Positions 34,300-43,758 are shown, counted from the first letter of the stretch. The stretch is 64,000 bases of DNA from Streptomyces sp. AM 2-1-1 (GCF_029167645.1 NZ_CP119148.1:17775-81774), one strand, 5' to 3'. Notes: generated by a model from the sequence alone, not told the origin. Translations and numbers: made by a program.

Positions 34300-34473
34300 T
34301 CACTTCGCTCCGCGCGAGCCCTTCGCCGCGGCGGACTGTGCGCGGGCAGGAAAACCGGTCTGCGCGGTCCGGCTGCCCGGGTTCTTCGCGCCGGCGGACT
34401 GCACCCGCGAGGCCGCCTGCGGTGTCATGGGCCCGCGCTGGCCTCCGGAGCCTTTGCCACTGTTCTTCCCCAT
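34300..34473 (-). CDS. Small basic Streptomyces-type peptide (57 aa)
   Basis: ATG 34473 after GAGGTGATC. Composition is Gly/Ser/Ala/Lys-rich and disordered: MGKNSGKGSGGQRGP followed by MTPQAASRVQSAGAKNPG and AQSAAAKG. This resembles the small seed-maturation-like/KGG-type proteins widespread in Streptomyces, probably stress-related by analogy. An in-frame ATG 30 bases upstream is less likely. Confidence 0.6.
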   Translation of the reverse strand: MGKNSGKGSGGQRGPMTPQAASRVQSAGAKNPGSRTAQTGFPARAQSAAAKGSRGAK

Positions 34474-34601
34474 GCCGATCACCTCGTTTTCCAGCATGGG
34501 CAAAGCTGGCCCCGGCCGCCACCGGGTCCTCCCGGGGGCGGCCTCGTTGATCAGCGCGGACAGCGCCGTGAACAGGTGCTGACGAGAGCAGGGAGTGGGA
34601 G

Positions 34602-35225
34602 ATGACGGTAGCGGTCGCCCCGGAGGCCCGGGCCGCGCAGCGGCGGATCATCGGCACGATCAACACGTCTGGGAGGCTGAACGCGGACGGGCTGGCCCTG
34701 TGGCGGGAGGTTAACTGCGGTGAGTGGAAGGCGACCGCCGCCGACCTCAGCAGCGATCTGGACCTGCTCCAGGTCCCGCATACCGTCGTGACGGCTTTCC
34801 GCTTCCCGCTCGCCAGCTCCTACAGCAAGGCCATGCGTGAAGGCGAGGAGGTCCGCATTCTGCGCGAGAACCTGGGCCACCTGCTGCCGTGGATGCCGTC
34901 GCTGGAGCAGGTGATTGCCGACATCCCCGAGGACGCCCCGCACTGGGACTTCACGGTGTTCCAGCCCCGGGCCGACGGCATGGCCGTCGCCATCCTGCGG
35001 CTGTCGGCGGAGTGGCCCACCTGGTCGAAGAAGCAGGCCCGCGCCGCCCGGCTGGTCTGTGCGGAGTGTGACTACGACCTGCGCGACCAGGCCGAGGACC
35101 GGGCTCCGTTCGATGTCCGGCTGCCCGAGCAGCCGGGGCGTCGGCGGCTGGTGTGCGGGAAGTGCTGCAACGGCGGCGTGGACGAGATGGAGCGCCTGGC
35201 CGCGCTTGCCGGAAAGCCGTCGTGA
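34602..35225 (+). CDS. Hypothetical protein with C-terminal zinc site (207 aa)
   Basis: ATG 34602 behind GGGAG. Alpha/beta N-terminal part (RIIGTINTSGRLNADGLALW; YSKAMREGEEVRILRENLGH) and a C-terminal CAECDYDLRDQ ... VCGKCCNGG four-Cys site. Coupled to the next gene by GTGA. Not recognised. Confidence 0.6.
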   Translation: MTVAVAPEARAAQRRIIGTINTSGRLNADGLALWREVNCGEWKATAADLSSDLDLLQVPHTVVTAFRFPLASSYSKAMREGEEVRILRENLGHLLPWMPSLEQVIADIPEDAPHWDFTVFQPRADGMAVAILRLSAEWPTWSKKQARAARLVCAECDYDLRDQAEDRAPFDVRLPEQPGRRRLVCGKCCNGGVDEMERLAALAGKPS

Positions 35226-35509
35226 CGATCGCCGGGCCGGGCACGGACCGGCTGCTGGTCGCGGACCTGGTGGGCCTGCTGGGCGACGCCGAGCACTACA
35301 GCGGCCCCGGTTCTACGCCCGGCAGCCGGCTGGACTATCTGGAGCGGCGGGCCGCGCTGCTGCACCGGCTCGTAGACGTCGTCGGGGACGAGTCCTCCCG
35401 CTACTTCGCCCAGGACGCCGAGGACCGCGCCGCGGGCGTACGCGCCGGTGCCGAGGCCCTGGCGCGGGAGTGCGGCGACCCGCCGCCCGCACCGCGCCGC
35501 CCGCGGTGA
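35222..35509 (+). CDS. Small helical protein (95 aa)
   Basis: GTG overlaps the previous TGA. Starts VTIAGPGTDRLLVADLVGLL; two amphipathic helices (YLERRAALLHRLVDVVGDES; AAGVRAGAEALARECGD) and a Pro/Arg tail. Common companion of the preceding zinc protein by coupling; function unknown. Confidence 0.55.
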   Translation: MTIAGPGTDRLLVADLVGLLGDAEHYSGPGSTPGSRLDYLERRAALLHRLVDVVGDESSRYFAQDAEDRAAGVRAGAEALARECGDPPPAPRRPR

Positions 35510-35574
35510 ACGCTCAGGCTCCGAGGAAGAGCTGAGATAGAGCGGCCGCCATCTCCAGAGCCGCCGGCGTAGAT

Positions 35575-36015
35575 TCAGGCGGTGGCCGGCTGCGGGGGGA
35601 CGGGGTGGCTGTGCTGCTCCTCCCACTCCTTGATCACCGTGCGCAGCATGGCGGCGATCTCGGGGTTGGTCCCCTTGCGGGCGGCCAGGGAGCGCAGGTA
35701 CGGCTCCGCTCCCTGGAGCATGCCGGAGCGGGGGTGGAGCGTCACCAGGGCGCGGTGGGTGCCGCGGTTGAGGTGGTGGCACCAGGCGTCGATGTCGATT
35801 CGCCCCTCGGGTGCGGCGATATGCCCGTCGACGAAGCCACCTGCGGGCTGGGTGCAGCTGTTCCAGCCGTAGTCGCCGATGCACCGCTCGCAGGCGAGGG
35901 TGCCGTGCATGTCCGGGTAGCGGCGCTGCCACTCGCCATCGAGGGCGATGACGTCTCCGGCGAGCGGGATGTTCTTGGCGCACAGGCAGCACCTGATGCG
36001 GAATGCGACGGACAT
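35575..36015 (-). CDS. Zinc-ribbon protein (146 aa)
   Basis: ATG 36015. N-terminal zinc site RCCLCAKNIPLAGD with CERCIGDYGW about 25 residues on, then a helical C terminus (AAMLRTVIKEWEEQHSH). It is the last gene before the outer transposon; the element inserted 170 bp upstream of its start, so its original promoter region may have been altered. Confidence 0.6.
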   Translation of the reverse strand: MSVAFRIRCCLCAKNIPLAGDVIALDGEWQRRYPDMHGTLACERCIGDYGWNSCTQPAGGFVDGHIAAPEGRIDIDAWCHHLNRGTHRALVTLHPRSGMLQGAEPYLRSLAARKGTNPEIAAMLRTVIKEWEEQHSHPVPPQPATA

Positions 36016-36186
36016 GGCGGATCTCCACTCACCCTGCGGGCCGGACGGATGTGCTCAGCCTGGCAGCCGGCCCGGGTTCTGCAGCGTCGCCATGCCGTCC
36101 GTCGCCGCCGCCCGCGCGGTGTGCGAAACACGCAGTGAAACACCAGGGGTGAAACGCACTCCCGTCTCACCCCTGACCTGCATGAA

Positions 36187-36235
36187 TGTCCTGTGTCACC
36201 GAACTTTGAGCGATTGTCACCGAAGCCTGAGCGGT
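36187..36235 (+). repeat. Left inverted repeat of outer element
   Basis: Begins TGTCCTGTGTCACC; preceded by target duplication ATGAA. Contains two copies of a CGAA-N-TGAGCG sub-repeat about 21 bp apart. Confidence 0.85.
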
Positions 36236-36247
36236 AGGGGCCGAGCG

Positions 36248-36711
36248 TCAGGAGCGACCGTTGTCGACGACGAGTTGCACCAAGCCGACCCATGGAAAGT
36301 CGCCGCTTCTATGGACCGCGCGCACTTTCCACTGACCTGCCGGGAGCTGCACGGGGGCCTGATCCGAGTGGCCCCCGTGGGGATAGTTCACTCCCAGATC
36401 GGCACCCGCTTCGGCCGAGTCCATCAACACTGCCGGGCCGTCAGTGACCCACAGTCCGCTGTCCTCCCAAGCGGTGTCCGGATCGGCCAGAACCGCCGCG
36501 GCTGCCGTGAACACCTCGGCCTCGGAGTCCGCGGCCAGCCACCGCACGAACAGCAGTGTCTCCGGCAGGAAGCACGTCTTGGCAGGTTCATCGGCCAGGA
36601 CAAGAGCAGTAGCGGTGCCCGTTCCCACGGGGATCACACCGGCCAAGTCCTCCACCTCACAGGCGCGGTCGTAGTCATCACGGCCATCGGCGTCACCAAG
36701 GACAGAACCGT
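36248..36711 (-). pseudogene. Imm21-like gene, C-terminal part (split by inner transposon)
   Basis: Encodes GSVLGDADGRDDYDRACEVE, LAGVIPVGTGTATALVLADE, FLPETLLFVRWLAADSEAEV and ends WVGLVQLVVDNGRS, the C-terminal three quarters of an Imm21-type immunity protein. The N-terminal part is at 49008-49131. Joining the two through one copy of the 5-bp duplication GGAAG restores a single 195-aa frame. The ATG-less fragment could start internally (MEDLAG via GTG 36655) but is probably inactive. Confidence 0.75.
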
Positions 36712-36716
36712 CTTCC

Positions 36717-36741
36717 TGTCGTCTGCCACGCGAACGTCAGC
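36717..36741 (+). repeat. Left inverted repeat of inner transposon
   Basis: TGTCGTCTGCCA-CGC-GAACGTCAGC, preceded by CTTCC. Further TGCCG/GTGTCAGTGG-like sub-repeats follow to about 36775. Confidence 0.85.
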
Positions 36742-36989
36742 CGTCCTGCCGCGTGAAGTGTCAGTGGCTCGTGCGGCGGCAGGGTGACGTCTCCCGGGCT
36801 TGGGACTGGTAAAGAAGCAATCATCAGCGCTAAGCGCCTGATCGTGGATGGCGAAGGTTCAGCGTGGTGATCGCTGGGCCTTCGTCGCGTGGTGGATCAG
36901 TGGCGTTGGCTGGAGAGGCCGGCGATGAGGTTCAGGCGGTGGCGTGGCGGGCCGGTACGCGGCCGTTCGACGTGCAGAGAGGGGCCGCT

Positions 36990-38900
36990 ATGACCAGTAT
37001 GGGTGCTATGTCTATGACGCCTAAGCCCGTCTCCCAGACCGTCGCCGGCCAGAACGAGGCTCTGCTGAACAGCTTGCCGTTCTCCGACTCCCAGGACTTC
37101 GAGGACGCGAATCGCGGCTTCCTCGGGAAGCGGTCCCCGAACGCCATCACCGACTCCGAGGGCGCGGTGGTCTGGGACAACGACACGTACGACTTCCTCC
37201 GGGGCGACGCGCCGGACACCGCGAATCCGAGCCTGTGGCGCCAGTCGACGCTCAATGCGATCCAGGGCCTGTTCGAGGTCGTGCCGGGTATCTATCAGGT
37301 GCGCGGCTTCGACCTGTCGAACGTGACGTTCATCGAGGGCGACACCGGGGTCCTGGTGCTGGACCCGCTGGTGACCGAGGAGACGGCCGCGGCCGCGCTC
37401 GCGCTGTACCGCGAGCACCGCGGTGAGCGGCCCGTCACCGGCGTGCTGTACACCCACCCGCACGTGGACCACTTCGGCGGTGTCCGCGGGATCACGACGC
37501 AGGAGGATGTCGACGCCGGCCGCGTGCCGGTGATCGCTCCGGCGGAGTTCACGGAGCACGCGGTGTCGGAGAACGTCTATGCCGGAACCGCGATGTCCCG
37601 GCGCTCGGCGTACATGTTCGGTGCGGCACTGGCCCGCAGCCCGCAGGGCGCGCTCGGCACCGGTCTGGCGCAGACCGTGGCGACGGGCAACATCACGCTC
37701 ATCGCCCCGACGCTGGACATCACCGAGACGGGGCAGACCGAGACGGTCGACGGTGTGCGGATGGTCTTCCAGATGGCCCCCGGCACCGAGGCGCCGGCCG
37801 AGTTCCTCGTGTACTTCCCCGACCACAAGGCGCTGTGCGCCGCGGAAGACGCCACCCACACGCTGCACAACCTCCTCACGCTGCGCGGCGCCCTGGTCCG
37901 CGACCCGCACGCCTGGTCGAACTACCTCACCGAGACCATCGACCTCTTCGGTGGCGAGGCGGAAGTGGTCTTTGCGTCCCACCACTGGCCGACCTGGGGC
38001 AACGAGCGCGTCGTGAGGTTCCTCTCCGAGCAGCGCGACCTGTACGCCTATCTGCACGACCAGTGTCTGCGGCTGATCAACAAGGGTTGGACCGGCATCG
38101 AGATCGCGGAGGAGCTCAAGCTCCCGCCCGTGCTCGAACAGGCGTGGCATGCCCGCGGCTACTACGGTTCGGTGAGCCATAACCTCAAGGCGGTCTACCA
38201 GCGCTACATGGGCTGGTACGACGGCAACCCGGCACATCTGTGGCAGCACCCGCCCGTCGAGCAGGGCAAGCGGTACGTCGAACTCGGCGGCGGCGCGGAC
38301 GCGGTCGTCGCCAAGGCCCGTGCCGCGTTCGAGGAGGGCGACTTCCGCTGGAGTGCGGAGATCCTCAGCCACGTCGTGTTCGCCCAGCCCGACCACCTGG
38401 TGGCGCGAGAGCTGCTGGCCGACACCTTCGAGCAGCTCGGCTACGGTGCGGAGAACGGCGTGTGGCGCAACATCTACCTCTCCGGCGCGACCGAACTGCG
38501 CGAGGGGAAGTTCGGCACACCGACCGTCTCGGCGTCCGCAGACGTCGTTTCCGCCCTCACCCCGGAGATGCTCTTCGACGCCATCGCCATCCAGATCGAC
38601 GGCCCCCGGGCATGGGAGGAGAAACTGACCATCGACATCGTTGTGACCGACACTGGCCAGCGGTACCGTCTGCGGCTGGCCAACGGCGCTCTCACCTACA
38701 GCCCGGCGGCCCAGAGCGGTGACGCGGACGTCACACTCGCGACGACGGCGCGGGCCCTGCCATCGCTCGCGACGGGAGGACTCAGGGCCGACGCTCTCGC
38801 GAAGGCGGGTATCGAGGTCACCGGCGACGCCTCCGTCCTGTCCCGGCTGGCTGGCCTCCTCGACCCCGGCGACCCGGACTTCTCCATCGTCACGCCCTGA
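36990..38900 (+). CDS. SdsA-type alkyl sulfatase (metallo-beta-lactamase fold)
   Basis: 636 aa; ATG 36990 follows GAGAGGGGCC (a GTG at 36864 is in frame but lacks support). Metallo-beta-lactamase core with THPHVDHFGG at about residue 150, further ligand regions AEDATHTLHN and ASHHWPTWG, then the all-helical dimerisation region (YYGSVSHNLKAVYQRYMGWY) and a C-terminal SCP-2-like domain (LFDAIAIQIDGPRAWE). Hydrolyses alkyl sulfates such as SDS to alcohol and sulfate (family knowledge). No secretion signal is apparent. First cargo gene of the inner transposon; it overlaps the IS110 remnant by 11 bases. Confidence 0.9.
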   Translation: MTSMGAMSMTPKPVSQTVAGQNEALLNSLPFSDSQDFEDANRGFLGKRSPNAITDSEGAVVWDNDTYDFLRGDAPDTANPSLWRQSTLNAIQGLFEVVPGIYQVRGFDLSNVTFIEGDTGVLVLDPLVTEETAAAALALYREHRGERPVTGVLYTHPHVDHFGGVRGITTQEDVDAGRVPVIAPAEFTEHAVSENVYAGTAMSRRSAYMFGAALARSPQGALGTGLAQTVATGNITLIAPTLDITETGQTETVDGVRMVFQMAPGTEAPAEFLVYFPDHKALCAAEDATHTLHNLLTLRGALVRDPHAWSNYLTETIDLFGGEAEVVFASHHWPTWGNERVVRFLSEQRDLYAYLHDQCLRLINKGWTGIEIAEELKLPPVLEQAWHARGYYGSVSHNLKAVYQRYMGWYDGNPAHLWQHPPVEQGKRYVELGGGADAVVAKARAAFEEGDFRWSAEILSHVVFAQPDHLVARELLADTFEQLGYGAENGVWRNIYLSGATELREGKFGTPTVSASADVVSALTPEMLFDAIAIQIDGPRAWEEKLTIDIVVTDTGQRYRLRLANGALTYSPAAQSGDADVTLATTARALPSLATGGLRADALAKAGIEVTGDASVLSRLAGLLDPGDPDFSIVTP

Positions 38901-39117
38901 CCTGACCTGGGCGCGATGCGCTGTGCGGCTGTGGGTGAGGAGGGTGGGCCTCCAGCCCGGTGCGGATCTGGGCTTCCAGTGCCCTGTGCTGGTCGTGGGC
39001 CGCTGCGAGCGGGGCGGTCAGCGACGGGATCACGATGTCGAGGGTGCCGGTTCCCGGGACTACGACGGTCTGTTCGTCGAGGGTGTCCAAGACGTCGTCG
39101 ATCAGCCGTGCGGCCAA
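38890..39117 (-). pseudogene. IS110-type transposase fragment
   Basis: The frame encodes TLDEQTVVVPGTGTLDIVIP and LTAPLAAAHDQHRALEAQI, the linker just after the DEDD catalytic part in IS110-family transposases (family knowledge, from memory). Catalytic region and C-terminal Ser domain are missing. Evidence that the cargo was assembled in several steps. Confidence 0.5.
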
Positions 39118-39246
39118 GTGGGGTGGGTCGAGGTGGTTGTCGCCGCCCTGGTCAGGGGGTGTCCGGCGTTGCGGGTGGCGCCGGCGGGCGTCCGCTCTCC
39201 TGGTGGAGGAGGGCGGGCGCCCGCCGTGCTGTATTTCTTTGACGGG

Positions 39247-40140
39247 TCAGCAGTTGATGATCAGGCCGGTGAGGACGGTGCAGTTGGCGGTGGCGGTGTC
39301 GTTTGCGGGGTTCGGATCGGTGGGGCTGCTGGTGGTGCGGGTGGCGTTGGCGGGCAGCGAGCCGAGGGAGAGGAGGTTGAGGCGTGCGGTGAAGGTGTTG
39401 GTGGCGGTGGCGGCGTTGGCGAGGTCGGTGAAGGTGCAGGCGACGGTCTTGCCGGCCGGGTTGTAGGTGCAGTTGGCGGGCAGGCCGGTGACGCTGCTGG
39501 TCTGGGCGGGGAGGCTGGTGGTGACTGTGCCGCCGGCGGTGGTGGCGGGCCCGTTGTTCGTGGCGGTCTGCCGGTAGGTGATCGCGCCCCCGAGCAGTGG
39601 CGGTGCTGTTGCGGTCAGCCCCACGGCGATGTCGGCCTCGCTGGTGACCTGGAAGGGAACACTGGCGGGGGTGAAGACGCTGTTGTCCCGGCCCACTGCC
39701 CCGTCCAGCCTGAGGGTGTGGGTTCCCGGGGGTGCGTCCTGGCGGACGGTGACGGTCAGGCGGGCCTCGGCGGTGGCGCCGGCCGGGATCTGGCGTTCGG
39801 GGATCCGGTACAGGGCGACGAGGATGTTCCCGTCGTCGCCGAACTCGCAGGTGGGTGTCGGTCCTGTGACCGGGGTGCAGCTGCCGGGCACGTCGAACAG
39901 GGACGCGTCGGCGACGATGTACATCGCTGCGGGCTGGCTCGTGTCGGTGTTGTTGGTGATGCTCGTGGTGAAGGTGACGGTGTCACCCGGCTGTGCGGAC
40001 GTCGTGGACATCGTCAGAGTGCTGTGCTGGCTCCGGGCGACCACGGTGTCGGCGGCTGCGGCCTGCGGGGCCAGGAGCACAGCCGCAGTGAAGATCGCCG
40101 CCATCGGGGCGAACCAGCGGAGTAAAGGGTTCTTGATCAT
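39247..40140 (-). CDS. Secreted DUF11-repeat protein
   Basis: 297 aa, ATG 40140. Signal peptide WFAPMAAIFTAAVLLAPQAAAA then Ser/Thr/Ala-rich beta-sandwich repeats of DUF11 type (QPGDTVTFTTSITNNTDTSQ; ITYRQTATNNGPATTAGGTV) ending SSPTDPNPANDTA and a Cys-terminal LTGLIINC. The last 40 residues closely match the end of the neighbouring propeller protein, so the two share a C-terminal module. No sortase motif. Probably an extracellular or surface protein. Confidence 0.75.
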   Translation of the reverse strand: MIKNPLLRWFAPMAAIFTAAVLLAPQAAAADTVVARSQHSTLTMSTTSAQPGDTVTFTTSITNNTDTSQPAAMYIVADASLFDVPGSCTPVTGPTPTCEFGDDGNILVALYRIPERQIPAGATAEARLTVTVRQDAPPGTHTLRLDGAVGRDNSVFTPASVPFQVTSEADIAVGLTATAPPLLGGAITYRQTATNNGPATTAGGTVTTSLPAQTSSVTGLPANCTYNPAGKTVACTFTDLANAATATNTFTARLNLLSLGSLPANATRTTSSPTDPNPANDTATANCTVLTGLIINC

Positions 40141-40248
40141 TGGGTCTCTCTTTCGTTGTGCGCGGCCGTGGGCGTGCCGGGGTGTCCGGCTCACCCGCCG
40201 GGTCCTGGGGTACTCGGTGCTGGGCTGCGGTCGTGGCTGGCGGGGCGG

Positions 40249-41667
40249 TCAGGTGCAGTTGATGATCAGGGAGGTCACCGCGGTGCACTTGCGGGTGGCG
40301 GTGTCGTTGGCCGGGTTGGGGTCGGTGGGGCTGCTCGCGGTGCGGGTGGCGGTGACCGTGTAGGTGGTGCCGAGGCTGAGGAGGGCGACCGGTGCGGTGA
40401 AGTGCCGGGTTGTGCTCGCGCCCGGTGCGAGGGGGCCGGTGGTGCAGGTGACCTTGCCGGCGGCGACGGTGCAGTCGGGGCTGGTGGCGGTCATCGGTGC
40501 GGGCAGTGGCGCCTCGACGGTGCCCGCGGCCAGGGCGTCGGGTCCGTTGTTGGTCAGGGTCAGGGTGTAGTCGATGCGGCCGTTGACCAGGTTCGGTACC
40601 GGGGTGGCATCGAGCTGGACACCGAGGTCCGCCTCCTCGGGTACGGCGTCGACGGGCGTGATGGCGACGGCGCCCGGCCCGGCCCCGGTGGGGTGGGTGG
40701 CGGTCACGGTGTTCGTCGCGGTGTCCACGACGCTGACGTTGTCGTCGCCGAAGCTCGTGACGTAGAGGTGGGCACCGTCAGGGGTCACGTCGACCGCTGT
40801 CCCCGAACCGCCGGGCAGGGTGGTGTTGCCGACGACGGTATTGGTCGCGGTGTCGATCGCCCGGACGACTCCGACGTCACCCTGGGAAACGTAGGCGCGG
40901 GTGCCGTCCGTGGAGAGCGTCACGGAGTCGGTGGTACCCGGGGTGGACACCTGGGTGAGCACGGTGTTGGTGGCCAGGTCGAGTACGAACACCTCCTGGG
41001 CCGTGGTCACATAGGCACGGGTCCCGTCCGGCGTGAGCGCGATGTCGCTCGTTTCGCTGCTGGTGGGAATGGTCGCGGTGACCGTCCTGGTGGCGGTGTC
41101 GATGACGGAGACCGTGTCACCGAAGTAGTCGGCGGTGTAGGCGCGGGTGCCGTCCGGGCTGATGGCCACCGCCAGCGGATTCGCACCGACGCCGATGGTG
41201 GAGACGGTCGCCCGGGTTGCCAGGTCCACGACCCGGACGCTGTCGGCGTCGGCGTCGGCGACATACGCTTCCGCACCCGAAGGGGTGACCGCGGCATCGT
41301 AGGGAGAGGTTCCGGCCGGGATCGTGTCGGTCACGGTGTTGGTGGTGGTGTCGATGACGGACATGCTGTCCGCCTCGGAGTTGATGACGTACACCTGTTC
41401 CCCGTCGGGGGCGACGGTCACGCTCGTCGGGGCGTTTCCGACGGGGACCGTGGCTACGGTGGTTCCGGTGACCGTGTCGATCGCGGTGACGGTGTCGGCG
41501 CTGTAGTTGGCGATGTAGGCCGTCGGGTTCGCGGGGGCGGCGGCGACGGCGGTCGCGGCCGTGCCGGCGGTCAGCCCGGCGGCGGCCAGGGCCACGGCCA
41601 TCGCGGGGACCGCCGCCCTGCGGAGCAGACCGCCCCAGTACCGGGCGGTCACGGTGGAACTGTTCAT
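40249..41667 (-). CDS. Secreted YVTN/YncE-type beta-propeller with DUF11 tail
   Basis: 472 aa, ATG 41667. Signal peptide (MAVALAAAGLTAGTAATAVA then AAPAN). About residues 48-345 hold seven ~42-residue blades with the D-G-T-R-A-Y-V and V-I-D-T-A-T pattern (for example PDGTRAYTADYFGDTVSVID). About 355-472 is a DUF11-like domain ending SSPTDPNPANDTAT and INCT. Such proteins are surface or extracellular scaffolds; no enzyme site seen. Paralogous tail with the gene downstream (39247-40140), 108 bases away, suggests one operon. Confidence 0.8.
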   Translation of the reverse strand: MNSSTVTARYWGGLLRRAAVPAMAVALAAAGLTAGTAATAVAAAPANPTAYIANYSADTVTAIDTVTGTTVATVPVGNAPTSVTVAPDGEQVYVINSEADSMSVIDTTTNTVTDTIPAGTSPYDAAVTPSGAEAYVADADADSVRVVDLATRATVSTIGVGANPLAVAISPDGTRAYTADYFGDTVSVIDTATRTVTATIPTSSETSDIALTPDGTRAYVTTAQEVFVLDLATNTVLTQVSTPGTTDSVTLSTDGTRAYVSQGDVGVVRAIDTATNTVVGNTTLPGGSGTAVDVTPDGAHLYVTSFGDDNVSVVDTATNTVTATHPTGAGPGAVAITPVDAVPEEADLGVQLDATPVPNLVNGRIDYTLTLTNNGPDALAAGTVEAPLPAPMTATSPDCTVAAGKVTCTTGPLAPGASTTRHFTAPVALLSLGTTYTVTATRTASSPTDPNPANDTATRKCTAVTSLIINCT

Positions 41668-42182
41668 GACGAGATCTCCTGTTCCTGGCCCGCTCCGTTC
41701 ACGCGGGCCCGCACGGATCGGCTCCGCAGCACTATTCGTGCAGCGCAGCCCGGTCTTCAGCCGAGAACTCCACCGGCGTGACGGAGCTGTTGCCCAGCGG
41801 TCCTAGGCGGGGTGACGTCCTGTCGGTCAGACTCTGGACCTTGGCCGCTGCCGGAAACACGAGCCAGCGGAGACGACCCCCATAGCATTACGTTCGGTTA
41901 TCAACTCCCACTTTCGGTGATGTCGGCGCGGTGATCCTTCCCGTGTTCCGCGACCGGTTCAAGGGCGCGATCGAGCCACCCCGGCCCTCTACGCGTCCCG
42001 GGCGAGCGAACGAAAGTCCCTCATGGGGAATGGCTCATAGACCAGTTGGACGCTGAGAGAGCGCGGGCGGGAAGGCGGCGCGGTACATAGCCCGTGCGTT
42101 CCTGGGGAATGAGCCCGTCAGCCCCTCACAGCAGGGCACCGGCCGCGCGGGTGCCCCTGCCCTTCACGGAGTGGAGAAGTGC
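41668..42182. other. 515-bp gap between divergent cargo genes
   Basis: Holds the start regions of the minus-strand propeller operon and the plus-strand thioredoxin gene. An AT-richer stretch around 41880-41920 (ATTACGTTCGGTTATCAAC) may contain promoters. No gene or clear hairpin seen. Confidence 0.4.
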
Positions 42183-42509
42183 GTGTCCGACACGGTCATT
42201 AAGGTCACCGACGGCTCGTTCGCCACCGATGTCCTGGAAGCCCCCGGCCCGGTTCTGGTGGACTTCTGGGCGGAGTGGAACGGACCGAGCAAGATGATCG
42301 CGCCCGTTCTCGACGACGCCGCCGCGGCGTACGCCGGAAGGCTCACCATCGCGAAGCTCAACATCGATCAGAACCCCGACACAGCCCCGCAGTACGACGT
42401 CAGGGGTCTCCCCACGCTTCTGTTGTTCAAGAACGGCCAGGTCGTAGCGACCAAGGTCGGGGCGCTGTCCGAGGGACAGCTGGAGGATTTCCTCGACGCG
42501 AACCTCTGA
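42183..42509 (+). CDS. Thioredoxin-fold protein lacking both active-site cysteines
   Basis: 108 aa, GTG 42183 with GGAG upstream. The fold is complete: [40 protein letters not shown] (cis-Pro loop), [18 protein letters not shown]. In bacterial TrxA the active site is WCGPCK; here it is WNGPSK (codons AAC and AGC), so disulfide exchange is impossible. The rest is strikingly close to proteobacterial thioredoxin 1. It may act as a structural or processivity partner, as T7 uses TrxA, or be decaying. Cargo of the inner transposon. Confidence 0.85.
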   Translation: MSDTVIKVTDGSFATDVLEAPGPVLVDFWAEWNGPSKMIAPVLDDAAAAYAGRLTIAKLNIDQNPDTAPQYDVRGLPTLLLFKNGQVVATKVGALSEGQLEDFLDANL

Positions 42510-42540
42510 CCCACAGGGCCCGGAATCTCAGGAGGTTCCC

Positions 42541-43060
42541 GTGATCCGTACCGTTCTCGCCGCCCTGACCGCCCTGGCCCCGGTCTGCATCGGACTGGCT
42601 GTTTGCAGCACCGGCCCACGCGCAGGCCGGTGACCTGGTCTGCCTGCCACCCACCAGCTCGTCCGTCACGTTCAGCCCCGCGCTGACCACCACGCCCCAG
42701 GACGTCACCGTCACCACGAACACCCTGTTCGGCCCGTGCACCTCCACCACCGTTCCCGGCATCACCTCCGGCACCTTCCACGTCCCGGGCCGCAGCTGCC
42801 TGACCCTGGCTGGGTCGGGGTCCTCGGCCTCCACCATCACCTGGAACACCGGGCAGACCAGCACCCTGTCCCTGAACTACACCACCACCATCGCCGGAGC
42901 CGTCTACACCTCCGTCCTCACCGGAACCGTCGTCGGCCTGGCCGACCGGTCCCCGGGCCTGCTGAAGGTCCTGCGTAAGACCGATCCGGAGTACGTGCTG
43001 CTCGACGGGACGCCTGTACCGCCTTGCTGGCTGATGACTACTGCTGACCGCTTTCGAGTT
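42541..43060 (+). pseudogene. Secreted Thr/Ser-rich protein with frameshift in its signal peptide
   Basis: GTG 42541 begins VIRTVLAALTALAPVCIGLA, a signal peptide, but that frame stops at about 42633. The continuation LFAAPAHAQAGDLVCLPPTS lies one frame over and runs open as a Thr/Ser/Cys protein (CTSTTVPGI, GRSCLTLAGSG, TLSLNYTTTIAG) to at least 43030, where it meets the resolvase 3' end. An indel near 42598-42606 explains this. The frame also looks cut at its 3' end by the transposition module. Confidence 0.6.
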
Positions 43061-43712
43061 GATGCGGAACACGGGAGACCCGGAGCTCTTTGAGGTCGGG
43101 GATGTGGTTGTAGAGGGTGCCCACCGAGACTCCGAGGAGGGCGGCGATGGTCTCGATGCTGTTCTCCGGATTGGGCAGCATGTCGCGGGCGGCGCGCAGC
43201 AGCTTGTCGTTGACGACCGAAGGCCGGCCGCCGACGCGGCCTCGGGCCCGCGCGGCGGCCAGGCCCTCGTTGGTGCCCTGCACGATCAGCTCCCGGATGA
43301 ACTCCGCGAGGGCTGCGAACACGTGGAAGATCAGGCGGCCGCCGGGCGTCATGGTGTCGAGCTTCTCGTGCAGAGAGGTGAAGCCGATCTGGCGCTTGCG
43401 GAGTTCGGCGACCATGTTCACCAGGTCCTGGAGGCTGCGGCCGTACCGGTCCAGGGAGGGGACGACGAGGGTGTCCCTGGCCTGGAGGAAGGCGTGGCAC
43501 GCCTTCAGTTCCGGGCGCAGGTCGTTCTTCCCGGACTTCTTCTCGGGGAAGATGCGTCGGCATCCCGCGAGGGTGAGCGCGTCGATCTGCCGGTCGAGCT
43601 TCTGCCCGCCGGTGGAGACCCGGGCGTAGCCGATGCGGATCTCGGTAGGGCGGGCCGGGAAGATGCCCAGGAGGTCGTCGTCGGCGCCGAGCGCTTCCGT
43701 CAGGGTGTCCAC
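43038..43712 (-). CDS. Serine recombinase (TniR-type resolvase)
   Basis: 224 aa from GTG 43712. Catalytic domain starts RIGYARVSTGGQKLDRQIDA with the nucleophile Ser in ARVST; VVPSLDRYGRSLQDL holds the SLDRxGR motif; then LRKRQIGFTSLHEKLDTMTP. C-terminal helix-turn-helix IETIAALLGVSVGTLYNH. Resolves transposition cointegrates in Tn402/Tn5053-like elements (family knowledge). The ~25 residues before RIGYARVST are unusual, and the ribosome site is weak, so the start is uncertain. Reads away from the transposase operon. Confidence 0.85.
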   Translation of the reverse strand: MDTLTEALGADDDLLGIFPARPTEIRIGYARVSTGGQKLDRQIDALTLAGCRRIFPEKKSGKNDLRPELKACHAFLQARDTLVVPSLDRYGRSLQDLVNMVAELRKRQIGFTSLHEKLDTMTPGGRLIFHVFAALAEFIRELIVQGTNEGLAAARARGRVGGRPSVVNDKLLRAARDMLPNPENSIETIAALLGVSVGTLYNHIPDLKELRVSRVPHQLESGQQ

Positions 43713-43758
43713 GGACCCGATCGTCCCATTTCCGGCCCGCGCGATCCGGGCTTTGAGG

